Below are positions 36,459 through 48,636 of a DNA stretch of 64,000 nucleotides, piece after piece. Below the pieces are notes generated by a model, which saw only the letters and a list, made by a program, of their open reading frames with translations, was not told the origin of the DNA and did no database searches. The stretch is from the NCBI GenBank assembly GCA_013423325.1, contig BLJB01000180.1:1-64000 (forward strand). The letters run 5' to 3'. This DNA comes from Usnea hakonensis. Lineage: Eukaryota > Ascomycota > Lecanoromycetes > Lecanorales > Parmeliaceae. A program made the translations under genes and the position numbers. Position 1 is the first letter of the stretch. The number at the start of each line of letters is the position of its first letter.

Positions 36459-36546
36459 TCATGCTGCTCCGACAGAGGTTGTTCTCGGATCGATATCTTT
36501 GATTGATCATGCTACTCCCACAGAGGTTGATCTCGAATCGATCGTT
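36454..36546 (+). repeat. 48-bp tandem duplication
   Basis: ATTGATCATGCTGCTCC... at 36454 recurs at 36502 as ATTGATCATGCTACTCC..., period 48, about 85% alike. In one frame it encodes IDHAAPTEVVLGSI then IDHATPTEVDLESI. Spacing is a multiple of three, so it may have arisen in coding sequence. Confidence 0.6.
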
Positions 36547-38276
36547 CACTTCGCCTGTCACATCTTCGTCGAAGTCAAAATATCCTCACCTACAGTGGTG
36601 GGGGGGCGTACGCGCCCCTTCAGCAACGGACTGGCACCTTTACGCGGTGCTGGGGATAAAGTAGCCTTTCGGGGTAAAAACCAAGACCAGTCCATACTCC
36701 AAATTTGCATACCATCAGGGTTGTAGGTGGTCCGAGCACAACCTCCATTGCTCTCGCCCATGCTGACCTTCAAATAGAGAAAATGGTTCCATTTTACAAC
36801 CAAGGTATTCGGCTTGCGTCATATCTGTCATTTGGAAGACACCTTCGGCGTATGTATAGCTCTTCACCAAGTCCAAAGTTCCAGACTTCAAATTCCACTG
36901 CTTGTCCCTGCCAACCTCTCAACAGGGGTCTCGCGACTATCTGTGACAGCGTCCCTGAGATCTTGATGGAGATGGGAGCGGGACAGTATGCGTAACATAT
37001 CGGCACTGCTTCCGCAGCTGTGCTGCAGAGGTATAGTACATCGACTATGTTAATACGAGTGCCTGTCATGAAAGTCAGAGACCAGGAGCTTCAGTATGCT
37101 AAATGTGCAACCTTTCTCTTCGCGACACCAAACCTTTCAAGCACGGATGACGAAAGATATTCAGGCACTCAAGATGTCAACAACAAGCGTTCTTCTGAAA
37201 TTGTTCCTTCATCTCTCCTCGTTCCTTCATCTCTCCTCTCGCAGCCGATTCCGCTTGACGATGTAAAGTACGCCGTTGGTGACTGACAGGTGCGGGCCGA
37301 CCGGCATTCGACGCGGGGATTTAGCGCCGGCTTCTCCCGAAGCTAAACAGTTGGTGACTGAGGTGACCTTCCGTGGTAGATCTCGGTGAGACTCGGCATG
37401 CTGACACGACAGGATGCAGGTAGTAGTCAAACATGGAACTCGTCCATCAACGATTTACTAGAAGACACAGATGGATACGTTAGCTCTTACGATTATTAAC
37501 AGAGAAAGTAGCATAGCCAACAAGATGTCTTCATTGACTCGTTCGATATGCATGCAAGTGGCTTCTGTCCATGCGGTATAACAGTGCACCTTTCGGAACC
37601 AGCAGACATATCGGACAAAAACATTGGAGATAGATATGTTCCAGTACCCTGCGGTTGCTGTAGCTATATCTGGCGCTCAAATCTCTTTTCGTCTTGTACT
37701 ATCTCTAAGTAAGATTAAATGAAACCCTTTCAACATGATGAACCTCTTGGGAAACACACTCTTCCAATAGCCTGCCTACCTGCGTGCTGGTTGCAAGCTG
37801 AAGGTCAAAAACAGAACGCTTGCCTCCCTCTCCTACGTAATTCAGGAACACGTTCAGAGCGTTGGAATTTAGTTTTTTTTTTTGCAAGTCCTGTTTTTGC
37901 GCTGATTTCATTACTATGAGTCTGAAGCTATTCGATAGCTTTGTATCTAGGTAATTAGGTGAAGGGGAGGGGGGAAACTAGTCTACAAAAGTGGTCACTT
38001 TCTTTAAACACCTTCCATAGCCACGGCAGCTGATGGGAGCAATAGCAAGTTCTTCGTAGAACTATAATGATAAGCCGACCGAAATGAAACTTGCTACTTT
38101 TTTGAGGTCTAATCTACGAACATTCGACGGAGATCTAAAAAGCGGAAACGACTAGCCAATGAAATTTAATTAGCTGACCAATGAAGTGTAGAGAAAACAG
38201 AACGATAGCCAAGCAAGTCGTAAGCGACTGGCATTCGAGCATCTCAGAACGATCCACCATCCCATAGACTACCCAC

Positions 38277-41159
38277 TCATCTAAGTAGTCTCTCAATATC
38301 ACCTATTCGTGCCGTACTTCCCTCTTTGGCTCTCTTCCCTGTCTTCTCCTGGAAAGCAGTCATCATCAACTTCCGCTTCTCGGCTTGAATATTCAGGACT
38401 TGATCCTCGATGCTATCGTTCATGACCAGCCGCCAGACAGTTGTCGGTTTCTTCTGTCCCAACCGATGGACCCGGTCGACAGCCTGGTCTTCAATCGCTG
38501 GTGCCCACCACGAGTCTGCCAAGATCACCTGATTGGCTGCGACAAGATTGAGTCCGACGGAACAGACAGCCAGACTTGCAAGCATGATTGTGCATTCTGG
38601 ATCTGTTTCCAGGGCAGTCAGTGAAGCATCACGTTTGTTTGCACTCATAGTGCCGTCAATGCGAGCGTATTTGTACCCGTTGGCTTCAAGCTGAGCCTGA
38701 ATGATATTGAGAAAGGAAGTCCATTGACTGAAGATGACTGTCTTAGTTCCGGGTTTCTTTGAAGATGCCTTCAGAATGCTTAGCAGAGCTTCGACCTTGC
38801 TGCTACTCGTATCGATATCAATGTCAGGCCGGTCAGAGGTTTCACCGAAATCTACAGCGGGCTTAACAAGGGATTCGAGTTCCAAAGGCTCGGCTCGGCA
38901 CATTGGACATCTGTGCTGGGTCTCAATGACGCGCTCGATGCAATCAGAGCCAAACACATGAGCGCAGGCCGTGATGACAGGGTTGTGAAGTTCTTCTAGA
39001 CAGATTGGGCAGTCTTCTCGGGATTCGATGCTGATCTGCAACATGTTCTGCAAAGCCTTTCGATTCTCTGGAGTGAGGTCTACGACTTTCTGTGCCTCCA
39101 ATGCCGCAAGGACAGAAGTTACGCGCTCGCCGCACAACTTCCAGTGATTGCACACTTGTCTGAGGCGGAGCAGCATTTCCAGGAGATGACGGTAGGTGTC
39201 GTGACCTTTTCCATTGCTGTTGGTTTGGTTCTTCTGGACTGTGCGTAGTAGACCCTTTGCTTCCGTTTGCAAGGCCTCATACTTCTCTTTTTCGTGGTCG
39301 AGAAAGTCGATACGGTGGACGTATTCTGACAACTCGGGAAGCTTCAGGTCGATGAACTTCATTTCTTTCTTGCGACGAAGGCAGATTGTGGCCATCAAGG
39401 CTTGTAGAAGCAGGCTTGCGTTCGCATCACCTTGATTGAGAGGTCGGATCAGAACACTGTTGAAGATCTCCAGGCGCTCGAGTCCCCCGGTGAGGCCGAT
39501 GAAACGGACTAAGGAGAACAGGTCTTTCAAATTGTTGATGATTGGCGTGCCAGTCAATACCCAACGAGACCGAGCCATGAGATTTGAAGCTGCCAAAGCC
39601 GACTTTGTCTGTGGGTTTCTAATGATATGACCCTCGTCTAAGACCACCCGACGCCAATCCATGGAAAAGAGACCTTGCGGACGCGGTACTGATGGAGGCT
39701 CTTTTTTTCCACGAGGAAAGTATTCAGTCGCCAACGTTCCATAGGAGGTGATCACCACATCGTACTCCGCAAAGTCACTCGCCCTCATGGGCCTCTTGTT
39801 AGTTCCATGGTAGGTCAGTACACGGAGAGCATGATCCGGCTTGATGTGGTGAGCAATCTGGCCGCTCCAATTGCTCATCACACCCACGGGTGCAACGATG
39901 AGCGTCGTCTTCGATTTGCTCGAGACTTTGGAGTCCGCTACCATCAGTGAGATCATCTCTAGGGTCTTGCCCATACCCATGTCATCGCTCAGTATTCCGC
40001 CGCTGGCCAGGATGGGCTTCTGATTCTTGAGTGAGAAGCTGGTGGCGACGTTAGTGTAGATCTGGCCATTTTGAGAGCATTTCCACAATTGCACTGCGTC
40101 GTCGGAGTTAGCCGATGGAAGCTGAGGGTCCTCCTTTTCCAATAACCACGCAAGTGCCTGACGTTGGTACGGTAGCAGTTGAGTAGCGAGTTTCTTCGGA
40201 CAGTCAGCCATCGGCATTGCGGCTAATGCATCTTCGCCAGCTCCGAACTTCTCGACCACATTACCCACTTCCCTAGGATTAAAACGTTCACTGCCATCAA
40301 TGAGATCCTCAATGCTCTGATGGGAGTTTCCATCGCCCTGAGACAGAGTACCAGCGTAGTCGTTTTGGCTCGAGTGTTCCCATTGTTTACCACTTCCACT
40401 AGTTTTACCACCTTTTCCTTTCTTTGCGGCTGCGATCTTTTTCAGTTCTTCGGCCTTGCGTTTCTTTGCCTCCTTCTCTTTTTGATCAATCACCGTCGAT
40501 GGCAGTCTATCCGCTTTCATCTGGCTTCTTAGATTGGCTCGCTCGACGGGGTCGCTGGTGCCGAACAGCTTTAGAGCTATCGGACAGTCGTAAGAGCCAA
40601 AGCGACCTGAAAGAGACCCTTCCACCAGTAGAGCTCCAGAATCCTGAACTATGATCAGTCTTTCACAAGATAGCAGAGCCAACATTCTTACCATGTACTT
40701 GGCTAGTTTGCTTGCCATGGTCCTTGGTATGTGCCCAATTTGGGCGCGCTGTACGTTCTCCACGCGAAGGGCATTCGAATCGTACGGGTTGGAGGGCTCT
40801 CTACGGCAGATGACATACTCTCCAGGTGTCGCGTAGCCAGTGTAGTATTGGATTCCAACAATCTTAGTATCAAGAATCCCTGAGAGCGTAAAGAGGTTAG
40901 GACGTCATAGTCAATGTAATCCACGCTGCAACGTACCGTAGAGCTGATAGCTCTGTGTCACGGTATCATCGCCATCCTGAGAAGAGACTATGATATCTTC
41001 TGCATCTGCTTCGTCACCCTGCTCCATCCAAGAGTCGCGCTGAGACTGTGTTACATCTCCTGGAGGAGCTCTGGCGACCTGGGTTGGAGACTCCTCCTCG
41101 TCGTCTTCAGTTAGGTCGATAGCTTCATATTTGCGCTTGCCGTTGTTATGACGAGCCAT
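38277..41159 (-). CDS. HIRAN-SNF2-RING DNA-dependent ATPase (Rad5/HLTF type)
   Basis: Three exons: 40937-41159, 40692-40879, 38277-40643, giving 925 aa. An acidic N-terminus is followed by a HIRAN domain spanning the first junction (YQLYG.LDTKIVGIQYYTG ... REPSNPYDSNALRV ... IGHIPR), which binds 3' DNA ends in HLTF. Then comes the SNF2 ATPase: DDMGMGKT (Walker A), VVLDEGH (Walker B, DEGH form), LTGTPI. A C3HC4 RING (CPICLEEL...CAHVFGSDCI...CPMCRAE) is inserted, followed by the helicase C lobe (SQWTSFL, VGLNLVAANQVI, DQAVDRVHRLGQ). This is the order of Rad5/HLTF-like proteins, which remodel stalled forks and ubiquitinate PCNA in the nucleus. Assignment to Rad5 itself versus the many fungal relatives is not certain. 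Intron 2 is 48 bp, a multiple of three, without stops. Confidence 0.93.
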
Positions 41160-41763
41160 AGCGCCTTGTCTAATTAGAACAGCTGGCTAATTAAGTATCC
41201 GAGAGGAAAACAGATTGTTAAGTTTACTACGAGACGGGACTGAGACGCGTTACATCATGGGTCGCTTATTTTGCTTGGCATATCTCTTGGCATCGCGTAG
41301 TCACGTGTTTGGCAAAAATGTGAACCCGTGACAAAGTGGTAAATGCCTTCTGGAACAGTCCACCACGCGAAATGAATTCAGACAGCATCCATAATGATAC
41401 TGCTCTGATCAGGAGTTTTCAATAACAGGATAACTGGATCACATGGTGTCAAATTCTGCCCCAACAGTGTAACAGATATGCCAAGGTATTTACACGACCC
41501 GTAAGGCCCAACAAGACAACCTTCGGTTGTCTTAACCTCGACCAGCTACTCATTGGATGGAGCTCGACACTTCCTCATGATAATTAGTACTGACGTTAAT
41601 GTAATCACAGGGAGAGTTTCCTGCACAGGACTACTCATATCGGACATAAGATACCCCAGAAATTTTGAATATGTTCCTAGGAATGTATAATACAATTCAT
41701 CTTTGCGTGGGGCTTTTGATTATGCTCGGCACTGACCCTTCTGGAGGTTACTGTTTGATAGCA
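41160..41763. other. Intergenic region
   Basis: Promoter of the SNF2 gene and 3' flank of the transporter at 41764. No gene or notable repeat seen. Confidence 0.5.
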
Positions 41764-43692
41764 TCACAACTTCTTGGTATTCGAATCTGTTTTCTCAAGA
41801 TCCTGGCCACTGCTCGGATCCTCCCTAAGACCCTGCTTTGAGCTCAAATTTCGATCGAGACTGGCCTTGCTAAGGAGAATACCCCCCAGCATCGCTAGCC
41901 CACTGAGCACACACAATACGACCCAGAGGATTTTCAGCGAGTCCGCATACGCCTGTATGAGGAGTCTTTTGCTTTCGCTGCTTGGAAGAGATTTGATGGC
42001 CAGAACAGTACTTGACGCGTCTTTTGAGTACTCACTGGCTTGGCTAGCTAGGGCTGGGATAGCGAGCAAATGCGCCTTCATCTGATTCTGGAAAATGACA
42101 CCGCATATTGCGACACCAATACATTGCCCCATTGCGCGGAAAAATATGGACAGACTGATTGCAAAAGCCATGTTATTGTCATCCGAGGCAGCTTGATTGA
42201 CCAATGCGAGTGCTGAATTGACAAAGCCAAGACCGATACCTGTGCACAAGCCTAAAAAGACCCATCGTACCGTTGTTGTTTCAACATCGAGTAAAATTGT
42301 AACACCAAAGCCAAGCGTAGTCACAATCCAGCCAAGCCAGATGACGCCACGGAACGTGCCTGTCTTAGTGATGATGACTCCCGAGATGATAGAAACCGGT
42401 GCGACTGTGAAGGTCGCTGGAAAAAGAGCGACACCGGAAACAATTGGGTTGTATCCCTTGACGGCTTCAAAGTAAAGTGGCAGGAAATAGAGAGCGCCGT
42501 ACACTGCCAAACCAAAAACAAAAGTCGCAAACAAAGAATATGCCATGTTGTAGCTTCTGATTATACCTAGACGTACCATAGGTTCTGTGGCGACAAAGAT
42601 TTCATAGACGGTGAAGCCGACGAGGCCGGCAACACCGATCAATAGAGGCACAAGAGTGTGCCATGACTTCCAAGGATACTGCACCCCGCCCCAGGTGATC
42701 GGGATTAAACAACTGGTTGCAGCGGCGATGAAGATGAAGTTGCCAATCCAGTCGACACGTCTGAGCTTCTGCACGAGGGATCCGGGGACTAGGTTGAGTC
42801 TTATGAAGGCGGGAACCATCACGAGTCCAATCACAGAGAATGGAATATTGATCCAAAACAACCATCTCTGACGATGTCAATTAGGACTTGGAAAGCGCGA
42901 TTACGCGTAACAGACGCCACCCGATCGAGAAGCCATAGATGATTGGCCCAAAAGGTCATTGAAAGGCGACAAGGGAACTTACCCAAGTAGCCTTGTATGC
43001 CAGTGCACCGCCTATGACAGGCCCAGACACTGACCCAAGAGCCCACACTCCGTTTATAGCGCCGAAGTACGCGCCACGCAGCCTCATAGGGACCAAGTCA
43101 GTAATAATAATATTGTTGACGATAATAACGCCACCGCCACCAACACCCTGAATGGTTCTGCCAGCAAGCATAACCGTGAAATTTTTTGCCAGACTTGACA
43201 TGATGATGCCTATCAGGAAAAAAATGACGCAGAATGTAAGTGCCGGCATACGACCGAAAATGTGCGATAAGGCGACAATTGGAGGTTGAAAGATTGCTGA
43301 ACTGAGCAGGAAACTTGTACCGGTCCAGAAGGCCTCGATGGATGTGCCGTGAAGGTCCTGAGCCATGATCTGAAGCAGCCTTGTTAGCTTCGAAGACTTG
43401 GGGGAGGTGGAAGACGAGCTGGCAGCGCGACAGAGACGGATGAGCCATCTAATGCAACCATCATGACCAGAACAGCCAGCGATGAATATGCCAGGTAGAA
43501 GCGCTTGCCGGGATTGAACTTGGTGACATCCTTTGAGCTTGCATTAATTGTGTCGGACTCATGTTCATCTGGAGCCGCGGCGGTACCGACATTGTCTTCC
43601 GTATTCTCACCGTCATTGGGAGGAGCAGATGATAGTGAAGATGGCAGAGGCCTTTCCATGTCAAGCTCTGCCTTTTCTAAAGCCGGGCCCAT
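41764..43692 (-). CDS. Major facilitator superfamily transporter, DHA2 type
   Basis: Three exons: 43420-43692, 42983-43369, 41764-42867, giving 587 aa from the first ATG (MGPALEKAELDM). The frame is open ten codons further but only from GTG. An acidic N-terminal tail of about 70 residues precedes the helices. Landmarks: VALDGSSVSVALP, then IMAQDLHGTSIEAFWTGTSFLL, LSHIFGRMPAL, GRTIQGVGGGG, GSVSGPVIGGALA (motif C), NIPFSVIGL, and many helices to the end, as in 14-helix drug antiporters of the plasma membrane. The substrate is unknown. Intron 1 (43370-43419) has GC at its 5' end (GCTCGT) with a clear GCTAAC branch and TTCAG acceptor. The junction restores the conserved VALP-I sequence. Confidence 0.9.
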
Positions 43693-44365
43693 ATCCAGGG
43701 AGGTCGTGGAACCGTCTTTCACAATTTGAGGTTCAAGTGAGTCGGCAATGATAATGAGGGCAGCGCATATGTACCGCAGTCAGAAGACATATGGTGAGCA
43801 TACTGTATTCTCTGATCCTACAGTGACTACTACCATCTTTCGTTTTTCTTACCAAACACGCAAAAAATGAGTTCGAACATTTACTGGACAAATGAGGTCT
43901 AAATCGCGCTAACCAAATAAGACATGGCGGAGAGCTATCAGGTAAGGTAAGGTAATCGTCCCCCCGGCTACTATTCGAGTACCCCGGGGGCCGTGGGAAG
44001 TTTTGGGGGGAGGGGAAAGGGGTTAACCCAAGGCTCGGGTCAATTCCCAGAATACCTAAGGTACATACGTTCCTAGTAGTGGTCACAAAGTATGCGGACA
44101 AGAATTCTGAGTTGAATCAGTGGTTGTCACCATCAGATCAGATCCTGCAGGGCCAGAGACTGGACATGTATCACCTCGAGGCTGCTTTCTCATTACGCAC
44201 AATTCTTTTGTAGCTTCGTTTTATCCTGAAAATGCAGCCCAATACTCTATACAAGTCTAATACCTGCAACTAACTCCCATCTCTACAGTATGCACATTTA
44301 GATAGATCAAGACAACAAACGTTACAGCTCGACGTCCCACTTCCCAGGCCTCCCTCATTGCCTCT
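43693..44365. other. Intergenic region
   Basis: Contains the transporter promoter and the 3' end of the IML2-type gene. Short motifs GGTAAGGTAAGGTAA near 43944 and CCTAAGGTAC near 44056 resemble the inverted repeat at 49343. No gene seen. Confidence 0.5.
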
Positions 44366-47006
44366 TTATTTTACCATCCCTTCCCTCTCATGCCACCGTT
44401 TCAGTGTGTCCTTCGCCGTCGCGATCTTAAGTCCAATCCTCGCATCCAGGTCGTATTTTTCCCAGGTCGCCGCTTTCTCTATCCACTGCAACGCTTCAAG
44501 TCAGTATTTTGCTTTCAAACGCCTCCCACGCCCTGAGATAAGATATTAGGATTTTCTGTGCTTCCTGTACTTGCATAGCGTACATCGCGACTCCTAGAGA
44601 GCGATTGACAGGGAAGTAAGTGGGTAAAGAAGTTGCTTACACTCTCGCAGTCTTTCACGCATTTCTTCACTTCCGTCTCGTTGCCATTCCTTCTGGCCTC
44701 TCCCCTCTGCATCCAACAATTGACACCCATCTCATAGTGAGCAGAAGGCGCCGTCCAATCGTCTTTAAAGCCCCCTTTTAGCTCTTCTTTGTTGTAGCCG
44801 AGAACACCGGAGAGAAGGATTTCCTTCGCTTCTTCATAGCGCTGCAGGTTTCTCATTGTAGTGCCGTAGAGTACTGACAACACCGCTTTCTCATCCGGTC
44901 CTTCGCGACTCCAGTGCGGGTTCGAAGTCTCACTCCATGAAAGCCTGTCGAGGCTTTGTTCGAGCTGACTCGTATCCATGCGCTTGTACCCATTCCACAT
45001 GAAAATCATCTCTTCGACTGGACTGACTCCCACAGCATCAATAAAGGCAACATTCCACTCACGTGCGCGAGATTCCCATTTCTGAACTTTACGGGTCGTG
45101 AATACATCGAATGGTAGCTGGCGGGCCATGAATTTCTTCTTGCCTGCGTGCTTGGGTGCAAGTTTGAGTAGCTCAGTTGCTTTTTCCGCGTAGACAGCTG
45201 CTTCAGCGGGATTCAGAGTTCTGTGCTGGCGGTACAACTCAACATTTGCAGCACCTGCAATGTAATAATAGAGAGCATGAGACCAATTGTTCAGATCGAC
45301 GCATGTGATGAAAGATTTAGCGCAAAGGGCGTAGTCGTGCATATACATTGCGTCGAGCGACTTTTCAAACATCTCGAGAGCTTCCACTTGCTTCAGTGGC
45401 GACTTTGTGGACTTTTCGAGCATTGAGATGGCGGTGGAAAGATGCCGATTCGTAGCTTGCATGCGAGCTTCTTCCAGCTGCCAGAGGTGGGATTTTGGAT
45501 GTCGCCTCCGCATTTCCGCGAGTAGATCTTCGCAGCGCTGTCTAGGATATCCTTCGACGGAGTTCTGGTCAATACTGGTTGAGTCGGGGTCTGGGACGAT
45601 GTCAGACATGCCCATGAAGGTATTGTAGTATCCTAGAACGATGAGGCCGGCCATAGCACCATTGATATTATGGAACTTGCTAGCCTGCCAAAGCATCCGA
45701 ATACCTCGATCCTTATCGCCATGAAAACCAATGATGAAAAGCAACTTTCCAAAGGCAGGCGGGATCATAGCGATCATGAGAAGAAGCAACCCAAAACAGA
45801 GATTGGCACCTGAGTGGATAAAAACGTCTATTGGATTAGCGAAGACACTGGAATCAGGGTCATGATCGATCATGCCATGCCTGGCTGTTGGAATCTCGGG
45901 AGCGGGCAAATCTTTCGCAGTTATTGTGCCTTCTCGCTCAAGGGATAGATTGTCCAGTGTCGCAGTCGTTCCATCTTCCGCATCGTAAAATTCATCATCA
46001 TCGTCATCTTCATTATTATCATCTTGCGCGCCGCTGACGTGGCCGCCGTCCTGTGCGGCCGCACCATTCAGCGGAGTTCTGTTGGATTGTCGAAATGAGC
46101 GTACAGATGGTGGCTTAGATAGGCTACCGCTAAACCCACCCGGCACATCATTCACTGATGATGCTGACCTGTCCGATCTCAAAGAGTCTACGGATATTCT
46201 GCTTGGTGTGTTGCTGCCCTTACCGCTCTTGTTCCTCATATATCTAGCCTCCGCATCAAGTATCCCATTTAGCGTTACATATGCCTTCCGTAGCTTGTAG
46301 AAGCCTTTTATGCTCTCGGTGAGACTTTCGTTCAAGACGCCGATCACGGCGCTCATTAATTGAGTCTGAGCATGACAGAGACCAAATTCAGCACCAGGAG
46401 GATACACAGCAGACCTGTACGAATGGCCGCCTTTTTGAGCTCGTCGAAGGTCTGAGGAGGCTGTCGTGTCGGCATCTGCTAGCCTTTCCGCGGCTGATGA
46501 AGCGTTCAACCATTAGCGCTCGTCCTAAGTCGTTCGAAAACGCTTTAGCGTACCCTCACGCATGATTTCCGGCTCAAACCCAAGAGTAGCTCGCAAGAAA
46601 GCAACCATGCCCTTTGCCAGCTATTGTTACCACAGTATTCTTCATCAGCCATCAATCTTCAATCCCAAAGCCAATCAGCCTGGATCCTCGGCAGCCGAGA
46701 AAGATTGTGTAGCACACCTTATGAAACGACGAGTCACCACTAGCCAATCCAGCTTCCGCACTCTCGAGGTCATCATCCATTATGTGTGCTGCCGCTATGT
46801 AATGCACCCCGTCAGCCTTATCCTTTGCGAAGCTGAGATGTTTCGGGTAGTACCTCTCAGAGCCGTCTCCACTGCAAAGATGTGTCAGTAAAGCTAGCAA
46901 AATGTAGTGGAAATGAAGCATCGGTACAGTTTTGAGGTTCGGCCATTGTGTCCAAGGAGTGTGTGGAAGCATTGGCAGATCTTGATTGAATCCATCCCCG
47001 CAGCAT
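44366..47006 (-). CDS. IML2: IML2-like protein (mitochondrial outer membrane / inclusion-body clearance, DUF3808)
   Basis: Six exons: 46928-47006, 46854-46871, 46718-46794, 46554-46620, 44641-46493, 44366-44485, giving 737 aa. Exon 2 has only 18 nt. With it the N-terminus reads EPQNLETALRAAAHIMDDD...AEAGL, as expected for this family. Then come FHKLAKGMVAFLRATLGFE, AAERLADADTTA, a long acidic linker (DDNNEDDDDDEFYDAEDG), a hydrophobic segment (CFGLLLLMIAMIPPAFGKLLF), helical TPR-like repeats and a C-terminal YDLDARIGLKIATAKDTL. IML2 proteins are found on mitochondria and lipid droplets. The yeast protein helps clear protein inclusions. Animal TTC39 proteins are relatives. The last intron is 155 bp. 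The family is identified from wording and layout. The exact role is inferred. Confidence 0.92.
46854..46871 (-). other. 18-nt microexon of the IML2-like gene
   Basis: Flanked by a 56-bp upstream intron (GTACCG...TTTGCAG) and a 59-bp downstream intron (GTACTA...TACATAG). It supplies LETALR in phase. Skipping it would remove exactly six residues and keep the frame. Confidence 0.75.
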
Positions 47007-47460
47007 GGCGCTCTTTCTGGGAATAGTGCTTGCTGTTTAGGTACTGATGATCTGAGCAATTCATATAATGAGGGAGATTCAAAGAGCAAATAGCAGCAGC
47101 ATGTAGGGAGCAAGTATGAACGTCAGCTTGATTTATACTCCGTAAGTAAGGTAGGTACTTCTGTGGAAGGTCGCGTGCCAAGACGCGCCAAGGGATCCAC
47201 GATCCCGATCTTACTCCGTACCGTACGTAGTACTTATCCCCCATTAGGTCTAGAGCAACAGCCTTTTTTCTGCTACGTTGAATAAAGTAAGGTACGGTAA
47301 TAGGCGATAGGGTATTTTTCTTCGCTCTTGATTTCTACTTTAGCTTTTATAAATGATCCCGCATCCTACTAGGGGGCTATCAAATTATCATGCGTCGCCA
47401 TTGATCAACGAGCCTCTCTGTCCTATACTATTACCAGTAATCTTTCCCTATACATGCAAG
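47007..47460. other. Intergenic region
   Basis: Promoter of the IML2-like gene (minus) and 3' flank of the next minus-strand gene. Contains repeated AAGTAAGGTA motifs at about 47145 and 47285. No gene seen. Confidence 0.5.
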
Positions 47461-48636
47461 TCAACACCAGTAGCCCGGTTTCAACTCCTCATGACGAATA
47501 TTGTTATCGCTATCTCTGCCCTCGATGCATATAGTGATGCCAGCTGTACCAACAATACCTTTGCCTACATGCTTCTCTTCAGGCCTTGGCGTCATTGGGG
47601 TAGACACAGCTTTCATTTCCGTGACGACACCGATCGCCAGAGGCCCCACTTTCGTCCCTTGCTCATCGAAATCTCCCAAGCGCTCAGACGACGTAGGTTT
47701 GCTTCTTGGCCAAAGAGCCTTGAGGTATTTCCGTGCTGCCGAGATGCTAGCTTGCCTCGCCTTTGAATGGGATTGACGACTGCTGTGGCCAGGGTCGTGC
47801 CCGGTGGGAGTACTCGGAAAGGTCCTTGAGGTGAGCATACGGTGACAGGTAGTACAGCGGCCAGGGCCGAGGAGGTACACCTCCATGACTTTGTTGAGGA
47901 CGGCAAATTCAAGTGTGAGCTTGATAGCGTATGCCAGCGACTGCGAGGCTTCTTCGTATAACCACTGGTTGGTGGACACTTCACAGACGATAGCGATGTC
48001 GAGAGCGATGCACAAGACGTTAAGGTATATCAGGAAATGCTTCGTATGACGCATGCCTTTTGGGTCGCTTGGTGATAGCCAAATCACAGCGGCACGGATA
48101 TAGATGACGGAAATAATAAGCTCTTGGATGGTGAACACGACCAACTGAATTCGCTCATAGACGTGATAAACTGCTAGCCACACACCGGCATTCGCTCGGG
48201 TGCTGAAGAATTTCTGGAGGGTAGTAGGAACCTGAAAAAGCCAAAAGTCGACAATGATCATGATGAGAATGGCGCGAAGGATCCGCTTATCGCGCACAGC
48301 GAGATGTAGACGCGAATAAAGCACCAGGCTCTGCCCGGTCACCATCCACCACCATCCCAAGGCGGAGAAAGCTGTATGGAGTTCCCAGGGACAGCTGCCC
48401 ACGAACCATTTCAACATGACACCGAGGGAATGGAGAATAATACCCCAGGACGTGACCAACAACGACCAGAAATAAAGCGTGTTGTATCTCTTGAAGGTGG
48501 TGAGCGCTTTGAGGTCTACCAGGGCGGCCATGTATATGGAGATGGTCAGCATTGCGATCAAAACTGATGTTACCGCTGTGTCTGGTGGCAGTGGTCCTTC
48601 CGAGATGTCGCTGGAGTCTCTTGAAACAAGCATCAT
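47461..48636 (-). CDS. Seven-helix fungal membrane protein of unknown function
   Basis: Single exon, 391 aa from the first ATG (MMLVSRDSSD; the frame is open five codons further up but from GTG). About seven hydrophobic segments lie between residues 20 and 260, e.g. VLIAMLTISIYMAALV, LYFWSLLVTSWGIILHSLGV, AILIMIIVDFWLFQVP and FLIYLNVLCIALDIAIV. They are followed by a Cys pair (GRCTTCHR) and a 120-residue polar, basic tail. The layout resembles the family of Pezizomycotina integral membrane proteins catalogued as DUF7703, but I am not sure of the number. No enzymatic motif is visible. It may be a receptor-like protein. Neighbours give no hint. Confidence 0.8.
   Translation of the reverse strand: MMLVSRDSSDISEGPLPPDTAVTSVLIAMLTISIYMAALVDLKALTTFKRYNTLYFWSLLVTSWGIILHSLGVMLKWFVGSCPWELHTAFSALGWWWMVTGQSLVLYSRLHLAVRDKRILRAILIMIIVDFWLFQVPTTLQKFFSTRANAGVWLAVYHVYERIQLVVFTIQELIISVIYIRAAVIWLSPSDPKGMRHTKHFLIYLNVLCIALDIAIVCEVSTNQWLYEEASQSLAYAIKLTLEFAVLNKVMEVYLLGPGRCTTCHRMLTSRTFPSTPTGHDPGHSSRQSHSKARQASISAARKYLKALWPRSKPTSSERLGDFDEQGTKVGPLAIGVVTEMKAVSTPMTPRPEEKHVGKGIVGTAGITICIEGRDSDNNIRHEELKPGYWC

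Larger units (their letters stand above)
33882..38276. other. Gene-poor 4.4-kb intergenic stretch
   Basis: Ordinary base composition with many short frames but none with a recognisable domain. The only gene-like signals are the doubtful broken gene at 35752-36458 and the 48-bp repeat beside it. A 17-bp duplication (GTTCCTTCATCTCTCCT) occurs near 37201-37236. Confidence 0.45.
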
